From the NCBI GenBank assembly GCA_964540815.1, contig CAZIOH010000157.1, positions 1-7,664 of the forward strand: a DNA stretch of 7,664 bases. Reading direction: 5' to 3'. Under the pieces are notes generated by a model. The model saw only the letters and a list, made by a program, of their open reading frames with translations. It was not told the DNA's origin and did no database searches. Position numbers and translations under genes: made by a program. The stretch comes from CAZIOH01 sp964540815 (GTDB taxonomy: Bacteria > Myxococcota_A > Polyangia > Fen-1088). Positions 1 to 6,729 of the stretch are shown piece after piece. Every line of letters starts with the position of its first letter. Positions within the stretch are counted from its first letter, which is position 1.

Positions 1-1465
1 CGATCTTGTGGCTGATGTCCTCGGTCGCCTTCGCGGTCTCCTTGGCCAGCTCCTTGACCTCGTTGGCGACCACGGCGAAGCCCTTCCCGGCCTCGCCCGC
101 CCGCGCCGCCTCGATGGTCGCGTTCAGGGCCAAGAGGTTCGTCTGCTCGGCGATCGACGTGATGACCTTGATGACCTTGCCGATCTCCACCGAGCTTTCG
201 CCCAGCTTCGCGATGGTCGCCGTCGCCGCTTCCGCGACCCGCACCGCGCTGGTGGAGACCTTCGCGGCCTCGTGCGCGTTCTTGGCGATCTCCTGGATCG
301 ACGACGTCATCTCCTCGGCGCCGGTCGCCACGGTCTGAACGTTCTTGCTCACCTGCTCCGCTCCCGCGGACGCGCTCCCCGCCTGCTCGGAGGTCTGCTC
401 CGAATTCGCCGCCATCTGGCGGGCCGTGGCGCTAAGCTCCTCGGACGACGCGGCAAGGCTCTGCGCGTTGCGCGCGATGGCCGCCATGTTGCCGTTCAGC
501 TCCCGCACCAGGGACTCCAGACCCTCCCCGAGCTGACCGATGGCGTCGCTGCCCTTGACCGCGATTGCCACGGTCAGGTCGCCCTGGGCGACGCGCCGAA
601 CGTTCTCCAGCAAGGCGTCCACCTTGCCCTGCAACGCTTCGGTCTCCGCGCGCTCACGGCTGGCGCGCTCGGCGTCCGCGACCTTCGTGGCCTTCAGTTC
701 CTCGGTGGTCTTGTTAAGTGCCTGCGCCAGCTGGCCGAGCTCGTCGCCCGCCTGATACTCGCAACTGGAATCGAGCTGACCCTGACCCACCCGGCCCACG
801 TGCTCGAGCAACAGGCCCACGGGCCGGGTGATGCTGCGTCCGATGGCGAACGCGGCGGCGACGCCGAGGAGCAACGCGGCCAGAATCCCTCCCCACAGGA
901 CATTGGTCATGGACGACACGCCCGCGTCGATCAGCGCGCCGCCCCCCTCGCCGTTGCGGCGGTTGTACTCGACCAGCGCATCGGCCGAGGCTAGGTAGAC
1001 GTCGACCAGCGCCTTCCCGTCGCGCGCCAGCATGGCCTGCGCCTCGGCGCCCTTCCCCTGCGAGGCCAGCGCAGTGGCACGATTTCGAAACTCGCTCCAG
1101 CGCTCGCGCGTCTCATTCAACCGAGTGAACAGGCGCTGGTCCTCGGGAAAAGTCATGGTCTTCTCGTACTGGGCCAGGTTTTCGCTGTTGGCCCGGTGTA
1201 CCGACTTGATCTCGTCCTCGATACCGCGCATCACGGCTGGATCCGTGGCCGCCGCCAGTCGCATCGCATTGAGGTATCCCAGCAGCCCGGCGGCCTTGGC
1301 TTCCCCGGCGCGGTACATGCCTGGCAGGTTGTCGCGGCGAATGAACTCGGCCGCGTCACGAACGCGGTGGAGCGCCCCGTTGGCGAAGACTCCCACCATG
1401 GTGATGCCCCCCAGCACCAGGCCGAATCCGACGATCAACTTGTAGCGCAGCTTCAGATCTTTCAT
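1..1465 (-). CDS. Methyl-accepting chemotaxis protein (3' end outside window)
   Basis: Membrane chemoreceptor that senses a signal with its extracytoplasmic domain and controls CheA through CheW. The 488 visible residues read: a short cytoplasmic tail, TM1 at about residues 9-31, a roughly 155-residue mostly helical extracytoplasmic region resembling the four-helix-bundle sensor type, TM2 at about 188-208, a HAMP domain at about 208-262 (SITRPVG, then DELGQLAQALN), and a second HAMP-like stretch at about 280-333 (RVAQGDLTVAI, then IGQLGEGLESL). The long helical signalling domain follows, with the hallmark hairpin tip (EQTNLLALNATIEAARAGE, residues 440-458). The reading frame is still open at base 1, so the end of the signalling domain, and any CheR/CheB tether, is missing. 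The ATG at 1465 starts 2 bases after the cheW stop and is preceded by AGAGGA. The ligand cannot be told from sequence. Confidence 0.96.
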   Translation of the reverse strand, partial: MKDLKLRYKLIVGFGLVLGGITMVGVFANGALHRVRDAAEFIRRDNLPGMYRAGEAKAAGLLGYLNAMRLAAATDPAVMRGIEDEIKSVHRANSENLAQYEKTMTFPEDQRLFTRLNETRERWSEFRNRATALASQGKGAEAQAMLARDGKALVDVYLASADALVEYNRRNGEGGGALIDAGVSSMTNVLWGGILAALLLGVAAAFAIGRSITRPVGLLLEHVGRVGQGQLDSSCEYQAGDELGQLAQALNKTTEELKATKVADAERASRERAETEALQGKVDALLENVRRVAQGDLTVAIAVKGSDAIGQLGEGLESLVRELNGNMAAIARNAQSLAASSEELSATARQMAANSEQTSEQAGSASAGAEQVSKNVQTVATGAEEMTSSIQEIAKNAHEAAKVSTSAVRVAEAATATIAKLGESSVEIGKVIKVITSIAEQTNLLALNATIEAARAGEAGKGFAVVANEVKELAKETAKATEDISHKI

Positions 1466-1467
1466 GG

Positions 1468-1977
1468 TCAGTCCTCTTCCTTGTTCAACTTCGGGTTTTC
1501 ATGCGTCGGCCCGCGGCCGGTCGGCGCCAGCGCGCCAGCTCGCCAGCCCGTCGCGGGCGCGATCGCTTTGTCGGTATCGAGCACGAGGAGCAGGCTTCCG
1601 GGCAGCTTGAACACGCCCGCGATCAGCTCCCGCCCGACGTCGTTCAACGTGTCGGGAGGCGCTTCGGATGCGTCGTTCGCCACCGTCAACACCTCGCCGA
1701 TCTCGTCCACCAGCAGGCTGACAGCCCCGTCGTCGCTGCGCACGATCACGTTCATGGGCAGCCGTTCGGCGGCGCCGTCCGGTAGCGCCAGCCGCCGACG
1801 CAGGTCGATGGCGGTCACGATCTGCCCGCGCAAGTTGATCAAACCCCGCACGATCGGCGGCGCCAGCGGAACCCGCGTCATCTCCTGGTTGCGCAGGACC
1901 TCCTGCACGCGCCTCACGTCGACGCCGAAGAAGAACCCCTGCACACGAAACGTGCAGAACTGTCGGGTGTCGCTCAT
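1468..1977 (-). CDS. cheW: Chemotaxis coupling protein CheW
   Basis: Cytoplasmic scaffold of 169 residues that links chemoreceptors to the CheA kinase in the signalling array. It is a single CheW domain of usual size. The N-terminal strands read QFCTFRVQGFFFGVDVRRVQEVL, interrupted here as QFCTFRVQGF then FFGVDVRRVQEVL. The conserved core PPIVRGLINLRGQIVTAIDL is at residues 40-59, and SLLVDEIGEVL follows at about 87-97. The last 25 or so residues (APTGRGPTHENPKLNKEED) form a polar tail beyond the domain. The start is fixed by a good GGAGG at 1985-1989 and by the ATGA overlap with the end of cheA, which implies translational coupling. A longer open frame continues upstream, but it runs antisense-free only inside cheA in another frame, so I reject that extension. 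The receptor gene begins 2 bases downstream, placing coupling protein and receptor in one transcript. Confidence 0.96.
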   Translation of the reverse strand: MSDTRQFCTFRVQGFFFGVDVRRVQEVLRNQEMTRVPLAPPIVRGLINLRGQIVTAIDLRRRLALPDGAAERLPMNVIVRSDDGAVSLLVDEIGEVLTVANDASEAPPDTLNDVGRELIAGVFKLPGSLLLVLDTDKAIAPATGWRAGALAPTGRGPTHENPKLNKEED

Positions 1978-4262
1978 GTTCGTGCCTCCACCGCCGGCGA
2001 GGTCGTCTCGCCCGGCATCGACAGACGGGCACCTGCGGCCCGCATCAGCGCGTCCAGATCCAGCAACTCGGTCACACGCCCCTCTATGATCACGCACCCG
2101 CGGATGCCCGGCTCCCGGCTCTCCCCGCGGTTGATTCGCAGGTCGACGCTCTGGTCGATGATGTCGACGATCCGGCGAACGACCAGCCCCACCGGCCGCT
2201 GTCCGGTGCCATGGACCAGCACGTGAACCTGCTCCGCCGCGCGGTCGGCTCCCTTCCACATGCCCCTCCCCATCTGCAGCAGTCCCTCGATGTCGACCAA
2301 GGGAAGAACGTCGCCGCGGTACTGGACCACGTGGCCGTCCGCCATCGGCTCCACCTGTGTGGTGTCGAACACCTCCAGCCGGGCCAGCATCGACAGCGGG
2401 ACGGCCATGCGCCGGCCGCTCGCCAGTGTGAACAGCAGCAGCGTCGTCCGATGCTCCCCTGCGCCGTCGCTCCCCGCGCCTGCCCGCGGCGGCGTCCGGT
2501 CGCTTGCGCCGCCGACCACCTTCGCCCGGAGCGCCAGGCCGAGCACGTCCAGGATCAGCGCCACCCGGCCGTCGCCCATGATGGTCGCCCCGGCGAACGC
2601 GGGGACCCCCTTCAGGTGCTTGCCCAGCGACTTCACGACGATCTCCTCCGTGTCGTTGATGTCGTCCACCACCAGCCCGAACCGCCGGTTGTCCGCCTGC
2701 AGGACGACGATGTTGATCGCCTCTCGCTTCGCCAGCGCCGCGGCGTTCGCCGCCTCGTCGAGCCCGAGCTCCCGGTTGAGATCCACGAGCGGCAACAAGG
2801 TCCCGCGCAGCCTGCACACGGCCGCGCCATGCACGGACTCGATGCCGGCGCGCACCTGGGCCCCGTGCAGGCGGACCAGCTCCAACAGGCTGACCTGCGG
2901 GATGGCGTAACGATCGCCCCCGCTCGACACGATCAGCGCCGGGATGATCGCCAGCGTCAGCGGGATCTTGATGCGGAACGTGGTGCCGTGCCCCGGGCGG
3001 GTGGTCAGGTCCACGACGCCGCCGATGCGCTCGATGTTGGTCTTGACCACATCCATCCCCACGCCCCGCCCCGACACGTTGCTGACCTTCTCCGCCGTCG
3101 AGAAGCCGGGAAGAAAGACCAGCTCCGCGAGCTCGCGGTCGCCCATGCGGCCCGCCTGCTCGCCGGTGATCAGGCCCCGCTCGAGCGCCTTGCTGCGGAT
3201 GCGGTCGAGGTTCAGTCCGGCGCCGTCGTCGGAGATCTCGATGTTGACCTGGCCGCCCTCGTGGAAGGCGCGCAGGAACAGGCGACCCTCGGCGGGCTTG
3301 CCCTGCGCCGTCCGCGCCTCGGGCGGCTCGATGCCGTGGTCCACGCAGTTACGAACGATGTGGGTCAGCGGGTCCTTGATCGCCTCGATGATGGTCTTGT
3401 CGAGCTCGGTCTCCTTGCCCTCCATCTCAACCCGCACCCGCTTGCCCAGCGCCAGCGCGAGATCCCTCACGATCCGCGGGGTCTTGTCCCACACATTGCC
3501 GATGGGCTGCATGCGCGTCTTCATCACGCTCGACTGCAGCTCGGTGGTGATGAGGTTCAGCCGCTGGGTCGTTCCGGTGAACGCATGATCCTCCACCGTC
3601 GGCACGAACTGCAGCACCTGATTCCGTGCCAGGACCAGCTCCCCCACCAGATTCATCAATCTGTCGAGCAGGCCCACGTCGACACGCACGTAGCCGTCCG
3701 AGACGCCCGGTGTCCTGCCGTCCGCCAGGTCCGGCGGGTGCGGGATGACGTCGGCGGCCAGGACCGGCGGGGCGGCCAGGACCGGCGGGGCCGACAGGAC
3801 CGGCGGGGCCGGCAGATCGAGCCGTGGCACCGGCGCAGCGTCGTTCTCTTTGCCCCCACTCTCCTCTCCCTGGAGCTGCTGGAGCAGGACGACGAGAGCG
3901 GCATAGTCGTGGTCGCCGTCGCTGCCCTTCTGCTCGACCTCGGCCAGCATCTCGCGAATCGCGTCCACCGTCCGCAACAACGCGGTCGCGATCGGGGCGG
4001 AGAACGTCAAGGCGCCGTCCCGCAGGCGACTGAGCAGGCTCTCGCCAGCGTGCGCGACGGCCTCGAGCTTCGAGAAGCCCAGGAAGCCGCAGGTTCCCTT
4101 GATCGTGTGGATGGTCCTGAAAATGCTGGCGAGTGAATCGCGCGACGCCGGATTCTGCTCGAGGGTCAGCAGCTCTCGATCCAGGCGATCGAGGTTCTCG
4201 TGGCTCTCCACGAGGAATTCCTTGACCAGTTCGTCCATCTCGTCGGCCGCGGAGCCGCTCAT
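1974..4262 (-). CDS. cheA: Chemotaxis histidine kinase CheA with tandem CheW-like domains
   Basis: Cytoplasmic kinase of 762 residues that autophosphorylates in response to receptors and passes phosphate to response regulators. P1/Hpt has phosphoacceptor His52 in HTIKGTCGFLGF. No P2 domain is evident; residues about 135-190 are a Pro/Ala-rich linker with a repeated APPVL unit. P3 dimerisation starts near residue 191 (VGLLDRLMNLVGELVLARNQ). P4 ATPase has an N box (HIVRNCVDHGIE, 301-312), a G1 box (DDGAG, 345-349) and a G2 box (GRGVGMDVV, 398-406), all intact. A first CheW-like P5 domain is at about 437-580 and a second at about 605-742 (LLFTLASGRRMAVP, then VVQYRGDVLPLVDI). The start at 4262 forms an ATGA overlap with the preceding small gene and has only a weak Shine-Dalgarno. 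An internal ATG eight codons later is the alternative. The frame is open further upstream, but that part is covered by the small gene. Confidence 0.95.
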   Translation of the reverse strand: MSGSAADEMDELVKEFLVESHENLDRLDRELLTLEQNPASRDSLASIFRTIHTIKGTCGFLGFSKLEAVAHAGESLLSRLRDGALTFSAPIATALLRTVDAIREMLAEVEQKGSDGDHDYAALVVLLQQLQGEESGGKENDAAPVPRLDLPAPPVLSAPPVLAAPPVLAADVIPHPPDLADGRTPGVSDGYVRVDVGLLDRLMNLVGELVLARNQVLQFVPTVEDHAFTGTTQRLNLITTELQSSVMKTRMQPIGNVWDKTPRIVRDLALALGKRVRVEMEGKETELDKTIIEAIKDPLTHIVRNCVDHGIEPPEARTAQGKPAEGRLFLRAFHEGGQVNIEISDDGAGLNLDRIRSKALERGLITGEQAGRMGDRELAELVFLPGFSTAEKVSNVSGRGVGMDVVKTNIERIGGVVDLTTRPGHGTTFRIKIPLTLAIIPALIVSSGGDRYAIPQVSLLELVRLHGAQVRAGIESVHGAAVCRLRGTLLPLVDLNRELGLDEAANAAALAKREAINIVVLQADNRRFGLVVDDINDTEEIVVKSLGKHLKGVPAFAGATIMGDGRVALILDVLGLALRAKVVGGASDRTPPRAGAGSDGAGEHRTTLLLFTLASGRRMAVPLSMLARLEVFDTTQVEPMADGHVVQYRGDVLPLVDIEGLLQMGRGMWKGADRAAEQVHVLVHGTGQRPVGLVVRRIVDIIDQSVDLRINRGESREPGIRGCVIIEGRVTELLDLDALMRAAGARLSMPGETTSPAVEART
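3759..3812. repeat. Three tandem 18-bp units in the cheA linker
   Basis: Three adjacent 18-base units begin at 3759, 3777 and 3795. Each starts with CAGGACCGGCGGGGC on the plus strand and they differ only in the last three bases. Eighteen is a multiple of three, so on the cheA strand they encode three six-residue (P/S/A)-APPVL units at about residues 151-168, within the flexible linker that takes the place of P2. Unit number could change by slippage without breaking the frame. Confidence 0.9.
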
Positions 4263-4474
4263 GTCTCGTTGTCCCGGGGGGCAATGGCGATGGGCTTCGT
4301 GACCACCTCGTCCTGCGAGATGGGCTCGGTGGGGCAGCCCTCGGACACCACGGGCCGAAGCGCGAGCGAGGCGGATGCGAACGTCCCGCTCAGCAGGTCG
4401 TCCAGGCCGTCCGACGTCCGGGATGGCTCGGCCGCGACCAAACGTTGTCTCGAAACACTCGCGCAATTCCTCAT
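4259..4474 (-). CDS. Hypothetical 71-aa protein leading the che operon
   Basis: I do not recognise this protein. It starts MRNCASVSRQ and ends PIAIAPRDNET. It has no transmembrane segment, signal peptide or known motif, and looks partly disordered, with a short acidic helix-like stretch (DGLDDLLSG). Three points support a real gene. A perfect GGAGG lies five bases before the ATG at 4474. Codon third positions are almost all G or C over the last 50 codons. Its TGA overlaps the cheA ATG in an ATGA junction, the same arrangement as cheA-cheW. An in-frame ATG seven codons upstream (4495) would include the ribosome binding site in the coding region and is less likely. The first 18 codons have weaker third-position bias, so a later TTG start cannot be excluded. 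It may simply couple cheA translation or be a small partner of the array; no function can be inferred. Confidence 0.6.
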   Translation of the reverse strand: MRNCASVSRQRLVAAEPSRTSDGLDDLLSGTFASASLALRPVVSEGCPTEPISQDEVVTKPIAIAPRDNET

Positions 4475-4614
4475 GTTGGCCTCCGCCCCTGACATTTCGG
4501 AGGATGGCGCTGCCGCTGCATCGGTGCTTCCCCGAGAGGAGCTGCGGTATTTCCTGAGACGCAGCGCGGCGAGGTCATTGTTCCCGGCGGCCGTGCATCG
4601 GATAGGGTCGCTTG
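4475..4614. promoter_or_regulatory. Divergent spacer between the che operon and the kinase-like/regulator operon
   Basis: These 140 bases separate two divergent gene groups, so promoters for both should lie here. I see no convincing sigma-70 -35/-10 pair and no GG-N10-GC sigma-54 site on either strand. The octamer TGCATCGG occurs twice in direct orientation, at 4517-4524 and 4594-4601; this could be an operator pair or chance. Confidence 0.5.
4480..4484 (-). promoter_or_regulatory. Ribosome binding site that sets the start of the 71-aa gene
   Basis: GGAGG on the minus strand, five bases before the ATG at 4474. It favours this ATG over the in-frame ATG at 4495 and is the strongest initiation signal at the head of the che operon. 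Confidence 0.65.
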
Positions 4615-5292
4615 ATGACGTCAGTGGCGAGGGTCCGGCCGACGACGATGCTGTCGGCGACCCGGGCGTTGTGCAGATCGCTCCAGGCCGACCGGCGACA
4701 GACCGCGTTGGCGCTTCACCGAAGCGTCGCTCAGAGCTTGGCCGCTGCCCAGCTTCAGCTCGCCCTCGGCGAGAGGAACGTGAGGAAGCCGCACGCCACC
4801 CGCACCCTCCTCAGACAGGTCGGCGAGTTGCTTCGTGGTTGCTCGACCACGGTGCAAGCTCTCGAGCTCGCGCTGCGGCCTCCGCTCCTCGAACAGGCAG
4901 GATTGGTTGCGGCGCTCAGATGGCTGGTCCGCCAGGAGAGCGCGCGTGGCACGGCCCTGGCACTGTCGCTGCCCGAGCGGCTTCCGCGCCTCGACCACGC
5001 CGTGGAAGCGGAGGTGTATCAGGCGCTCGCGACGTTCTTCGGCAAGGGGGTCTCCGCGCGCGCCGGGCGCGCCTTGCACGTGGCCGTGGAACGGGGCGTG
5101 GTGCGGATTCACGCGGAAGGGCGTGCTGCCGCGGCGGTCCAGCACGCCCTCGGCGAGGCGCGCGCCCGACTCGCAGGCCTCGTCCGCGCTTCGATTGCGC
5201 GTCCGGGCTCCGGCCGCGTCGCGCTCGTGATTCGCGCCGGCGGCGCCCGTCCAACCCGCAAGCCGCTGCGAAAAACGCCCCGAACGCTGTAG
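4615..5292 (+). CDS. NarL-family sensor-kinase-like protein with degenerate ATPase domain
   Basis: A 225-residue soluble protein without membrane segments or an input domain. Residues about 28-52 (RRQTALALHRSVAQSLAAAQ...) match the dimerisation/His-phosphorylation helix of HisKA_3-type kinases, with His35 in place, but the usual acidic residue after His is Arg36. The region LALRPPLLEQAGLVAALRWL (86-105) is the typical link into the HATPase domain. The ATP-binding boxes are then lost: the N-box position (about 136-150) has no Asn, the expected DxGxG reads HAEGR near 166-170, and no glycine-rich GxGL loop follows. It is therefore probably unable to bind ATP or autophosphorylate, and may act as a dimerisation partner, phosphatase or phospho-histidine relay. 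The ATG at 4615 has a modest AGGG seven bases upstream; a TTG one codon earlier is possible. It ends 11 bases before the response-regulator gene, implying an operon and a functional pair. Confidence 0.75.
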   Translation: MTSVARVRPTTMLSATRALCRSLQADRRQTALALHRSVAQSLAAAQLQLALGERNVRKPHATRTLLRQVGELLRGCSTTVQALELALRPPLLEQAGLVAALRWLVRQESARGTALALSLPERLPRLDHAVEAEVYQALATFFGKGVSARAGRALHVAVERGVVRIHAEGRAAAAVQHALGEARARLAGLVRASIARPGSGRVALVIRAGGARPTRKPLRKTPRTL

Positions 5293-5303
5293 AATCCCCG
5301 GCC

Positions 5304-5951
5304 GTGAGGATTCTGGTCGCGGACGATCACGAGATCGTTCGACAGGGGCTGCGGGCGCTCATCGAGACGAGGGCGGGCTTCGTGGTGTGCGGCGAGGCGG
5401 CGAACGGACGCGAGGCCGTCGACAGGACGGCCGCGCTGAAACCGGACGTGCTGGTGCTGGACATCGCGATGCCCGAGCTGAACGGGCTGGAGGCCGCGCG
5501 CCGGATCCCGGCGGTGTCGCCGCGCACCCAGATCCTGGTGCTGTCCACGCACCACGACGACGCCCTGGTGCACGAAATCGTCACCGCGGGTGTCCGCGGA
5601 TACGTCCTGAAGTCGGATGCAGCGAGGGACCTCGTTACCGCGATCGAGAGCCTCGGCAGCGGCCGCCCGTTCTTCTCGGCCCAAATCGCCGACGTCGTGG
5701 TCGAAGGGTTCGTGGGACGTGGCCGGCTTCTCCCGGGCGACGGCGGGGCGGCTGCGCGGCTCACATCACGCGAGCGCGAGGTGCTACAGCTCCTGGCGGA
5801 GGGACGCAGCACGAAGGAGGTGGCGGCCAGCCTGGACATCGGCATCAAGACGGCGGAGACCCATCGCGCCAACTTGATGAAGAAGCTGGACCTGCAGACC
5901 ATCGCGGAACTGGTGCGCTATGCCGTCCGCAATCACATCGTCGAGCCATGA
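5304..5951 (+). CDS. NarL/LuxR-type response regulator (receiver + HTH)
   Basis: A 215-residue DNA-binding response regulator. The receiver (about 1-120) has acidic pair Asp7-Asp8, phosphoacceptor Asp53 in VLVLDIAMPELNG, Ser81/Thr82 and Lys103 in GYVLKSD, so all phosphotransfer residues are present. The C-terminal LuxR-type helix-turn-helix is at about 149-210 (LTSREREVLQLLAEGRSTKE, then AETHRANLMKKL). It should bind DNA as a dimer when phosphorylated and control transcription, possibly of the divergent che operon or its own operon (inference). The start is GTG at 5304, chosen because RILVADDH then sits at the normal distance from the N-terminus. No Shine-Dalgarno is visible. The same frame is open far upstream, but that part overlaps the kinase-like gene and the cheA antisense strand and is not coding. 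The stop overlaps the next gene. Confidence 0.95.
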   Translation: MRILVADDHEIVRQGLRALIETRAGFVVCGEAANGREAVDRTAALKPDVLVLDIAMPELNGLEAARRIPAVSPRTQILVLSTHHDDALVHEIVTAGVRGYVLKSDAARDLVTAIESLGSGRPFFSAQIADVVVEGFVGRGRLLPGDGGAAARLTSREREVLQLLAEGRSTKEVAASLDIGIKTAETHRANLMKKLDLQTIAELVRYAVRNHIVEP

Positions 5952-6343
5952 AGGCGACCGGGTCGACGATCCTCGTGGTCGACGACAACGACGAGTTCCG
6001 TGAGACCACGGTCAAGGCCCTCGGCGGGCTGGGGCACGAGGTGGTGGCGGCCCGCAGCGCGCGTCAGGCGCAAGGAAAGGCCCGCGCCCTCGGCGCGCGC
6101 CTCGACCTCCTGGTGACGGATCTGGTGCTCGAGGGCGTCGATGGTCTCGCGCTGGCCGATCGCCTGATCAGCCTCAATCCCGCCTTGCGCGTGCTGTTCA
6201 TGTCGGGATACGCTGGGAGCGCGCTGCGCCTGGCAGGGCTGCGCGGGACCCGCCGCGACTTCCTCGAAAAGCCATTCACCCCCGCCCAGATGGAGAGGAG
6301 CGTAGCGCGCCTGCTTGCGAAGGGCCGCGACACGCCCCTTTGA
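5948..6343 (+). CDS. Single-domain receiver protein (CheY-like fold)
   Basis: A 131-residue stand-alone receiver. Acidic pair Asp12-Asp13 (LVVDDNDEFRE), phosphoacceptor Asp58 (LLVTDLVLEGVDG), Ser86 (LFMSGYAG) and Lys108 (FLEKPFT) are all intact, so it should accept phosphate. The pattern around SGYAG and EKPFT resembles receivers attached to hybrid kinases more than motor-binding CheY. It starts with ATG overlapping the response-regulator stop by four bases, so the two are translationally coupled. It could be a phosphate sink or relay partner for the kinase-like/response-regulator pair, or an acceptor for the divergent CheA, which has no other receiver in view; both are inference. The frame stays open past its TGA (see the next region), but the protein has a natural receiver length. 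Confidence 0.93.
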   Translation: MKATGSTILVVDDNDEFRETTVKALGGLGHEVVAARSARQAQGKARALGARLDLLVTDLVLEGVDGLALADRLISLNPALRVLFMSGYAGSALRLAGLRGTRRDFLEKPFTPAQMERSVARLLAKGRDTPL

Positions 6344-6375
6344 GGGGGGACTCGTGCGGGGAAGCCCGTTGGGCG

Positions 6376-6395
6376 TCCGCCGTCAGGCAGGCGGA
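6376..6395 (+). terminator. Possible weak hairpin after the receiver gene
   Basis: TCCGCC at 6376-6381 pairs with GGCGGA at 6390-6395 around an 8-base loop, 33 bases after the receiver stop. No T-run follows, so intrinsic termination is doubtful. It could stabilise the 3' end of the transcript or be chance in G+C-rich DNA. Confidence 0.25.
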
Positions 6396-6590
6396 GGATC
6401 CGCAACGGCTACTTCGGCGAGGAGAAGAAGTTCGAGCTCTACAACGTCTCGAAGTTGCGGGAGAGCATAGAGGGTTGGGGGGGCCGATCGCTCCTTTCCC
6501 CAGATCTGGCCGACCGGGTCAGCCAATCGAACAGAAACACCCACCATCTGCCTGATCGGGAAGGAACCCAACCCCCGCGGCCCGGGTACT

Positions 6591-6610
6591 CACCGGGAGA
6601 AGGCCCGGTG
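6591..6610. repeat. Perfect 7-bp inverted repeat
   Basis: CACCGGG at 6591-6597 and CCCGGTG at 6604-6610 form a perfect 7-bp G+C-rich stem with a 6-base loop, between two convergent gene groups. No T-run follows in either direction. It could work as a factor-assisted bidirectional terminator or an mRNA end structure. Confidence 0.45.
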
Positions 6611-6613
6611 CCT

Positions 6614-6625
6614 CGTCAAATGACG
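6614..6625. repeat. Short dyad CGTCA-AA-TGACG
   Basis: CGTCA at 6614-6618 and TGACG at 6621-6625 are separated by two bases, only three bases after the preceding hairpin. The spacer is too short for a normal RNA loop, so if functional it would be a protein-binding dyad. It may be chance. Confidence 0.3.
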
Positions 6626-6729
6626 GCACGGCAGGTCAAGGCGAAGAACCGGCCCAAAGTCACCGGAGGGGCCCTTGTCGTCTCTTCCAAGTCTTCACCA
6701 TGAGCACACGACTATGCCCGATTCATTCG

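Larger units (their letters stand above)
6344..6729. other. Gene-poor stretch with a possible coding fossil
   Basis: I see no confident gene in these 386 bases between the convergent receiver gene and the GIY-YIG remnant. The receiver's frame continues open without a stop from 6344 to the TGA at 6701-6703, about 119 codons. Within it, about 6398-6470 reads like real protein (RNGYFGEEKKFELYNV, then SKLRESIEG), with nearly all codons ending in G or C. The rest is Pro/Arg-rich and not gene-like. No family is recognised and there is no start signal. It may be a fragment of a lost gene. Confidence 0.35.

Noticed and set aside
8..994. 328-codon plus-strand open frame opposite the receptor gene
   Set aside because: It is the antisense of the chemoreceptor signalling domain, whose minus-strand translation gives the exact hairpin-tip motif.
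1978..2817. N-terminal extension of the cheW frame (to 449 codons)
   Set aside because: That stretch lies inside cheA in another frame and is compositionally shadow-like; the GGAGG and ATGA overlap fix the cheW start at 1977.
2211..4136. Very long plus-strand open frame (641 codons) opposite cheA
   Set aside because: It is Arg/Gln/His/Asp-rich with no domain, and arises from strong G/C third-position bias on the cheA strand, where all kinase motifs are found.
4263..4466. 68-codon N-terminal extension of cheA from a TTG
   Set aside because: The Hpt domain begins right after the 4262 ATG as usual, and the extension is covered by the better-supported 71-aa gene in another frame.
4200..5303. 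Upstream extension of the response-regulator frame into a 583-codon protein
   Set aside because: The extension overlaps antisense cheA, the small gene, the divergent spacer and the kinase-like gene, and is low-complexity Arg/Ala-rich; the receiver begins at its normal N-terminus at GTG 5304.
5290..5303. TAGAAT just before the response regulator as a -10 box for a leaderless mRNA
   Set aside because: There is no matching -35 and the genes are only 11 bases apart; co-transcription with the kinase-like gene is the simpler reading.
6344..6729. Group II intron or other ribozyme remnant
   Set aside because: The GTGCGGGG-type stretch near 6354 loosely recalls intron motifs, but no domain V hairpin and no reverse-transcriptase sequence could be identified.
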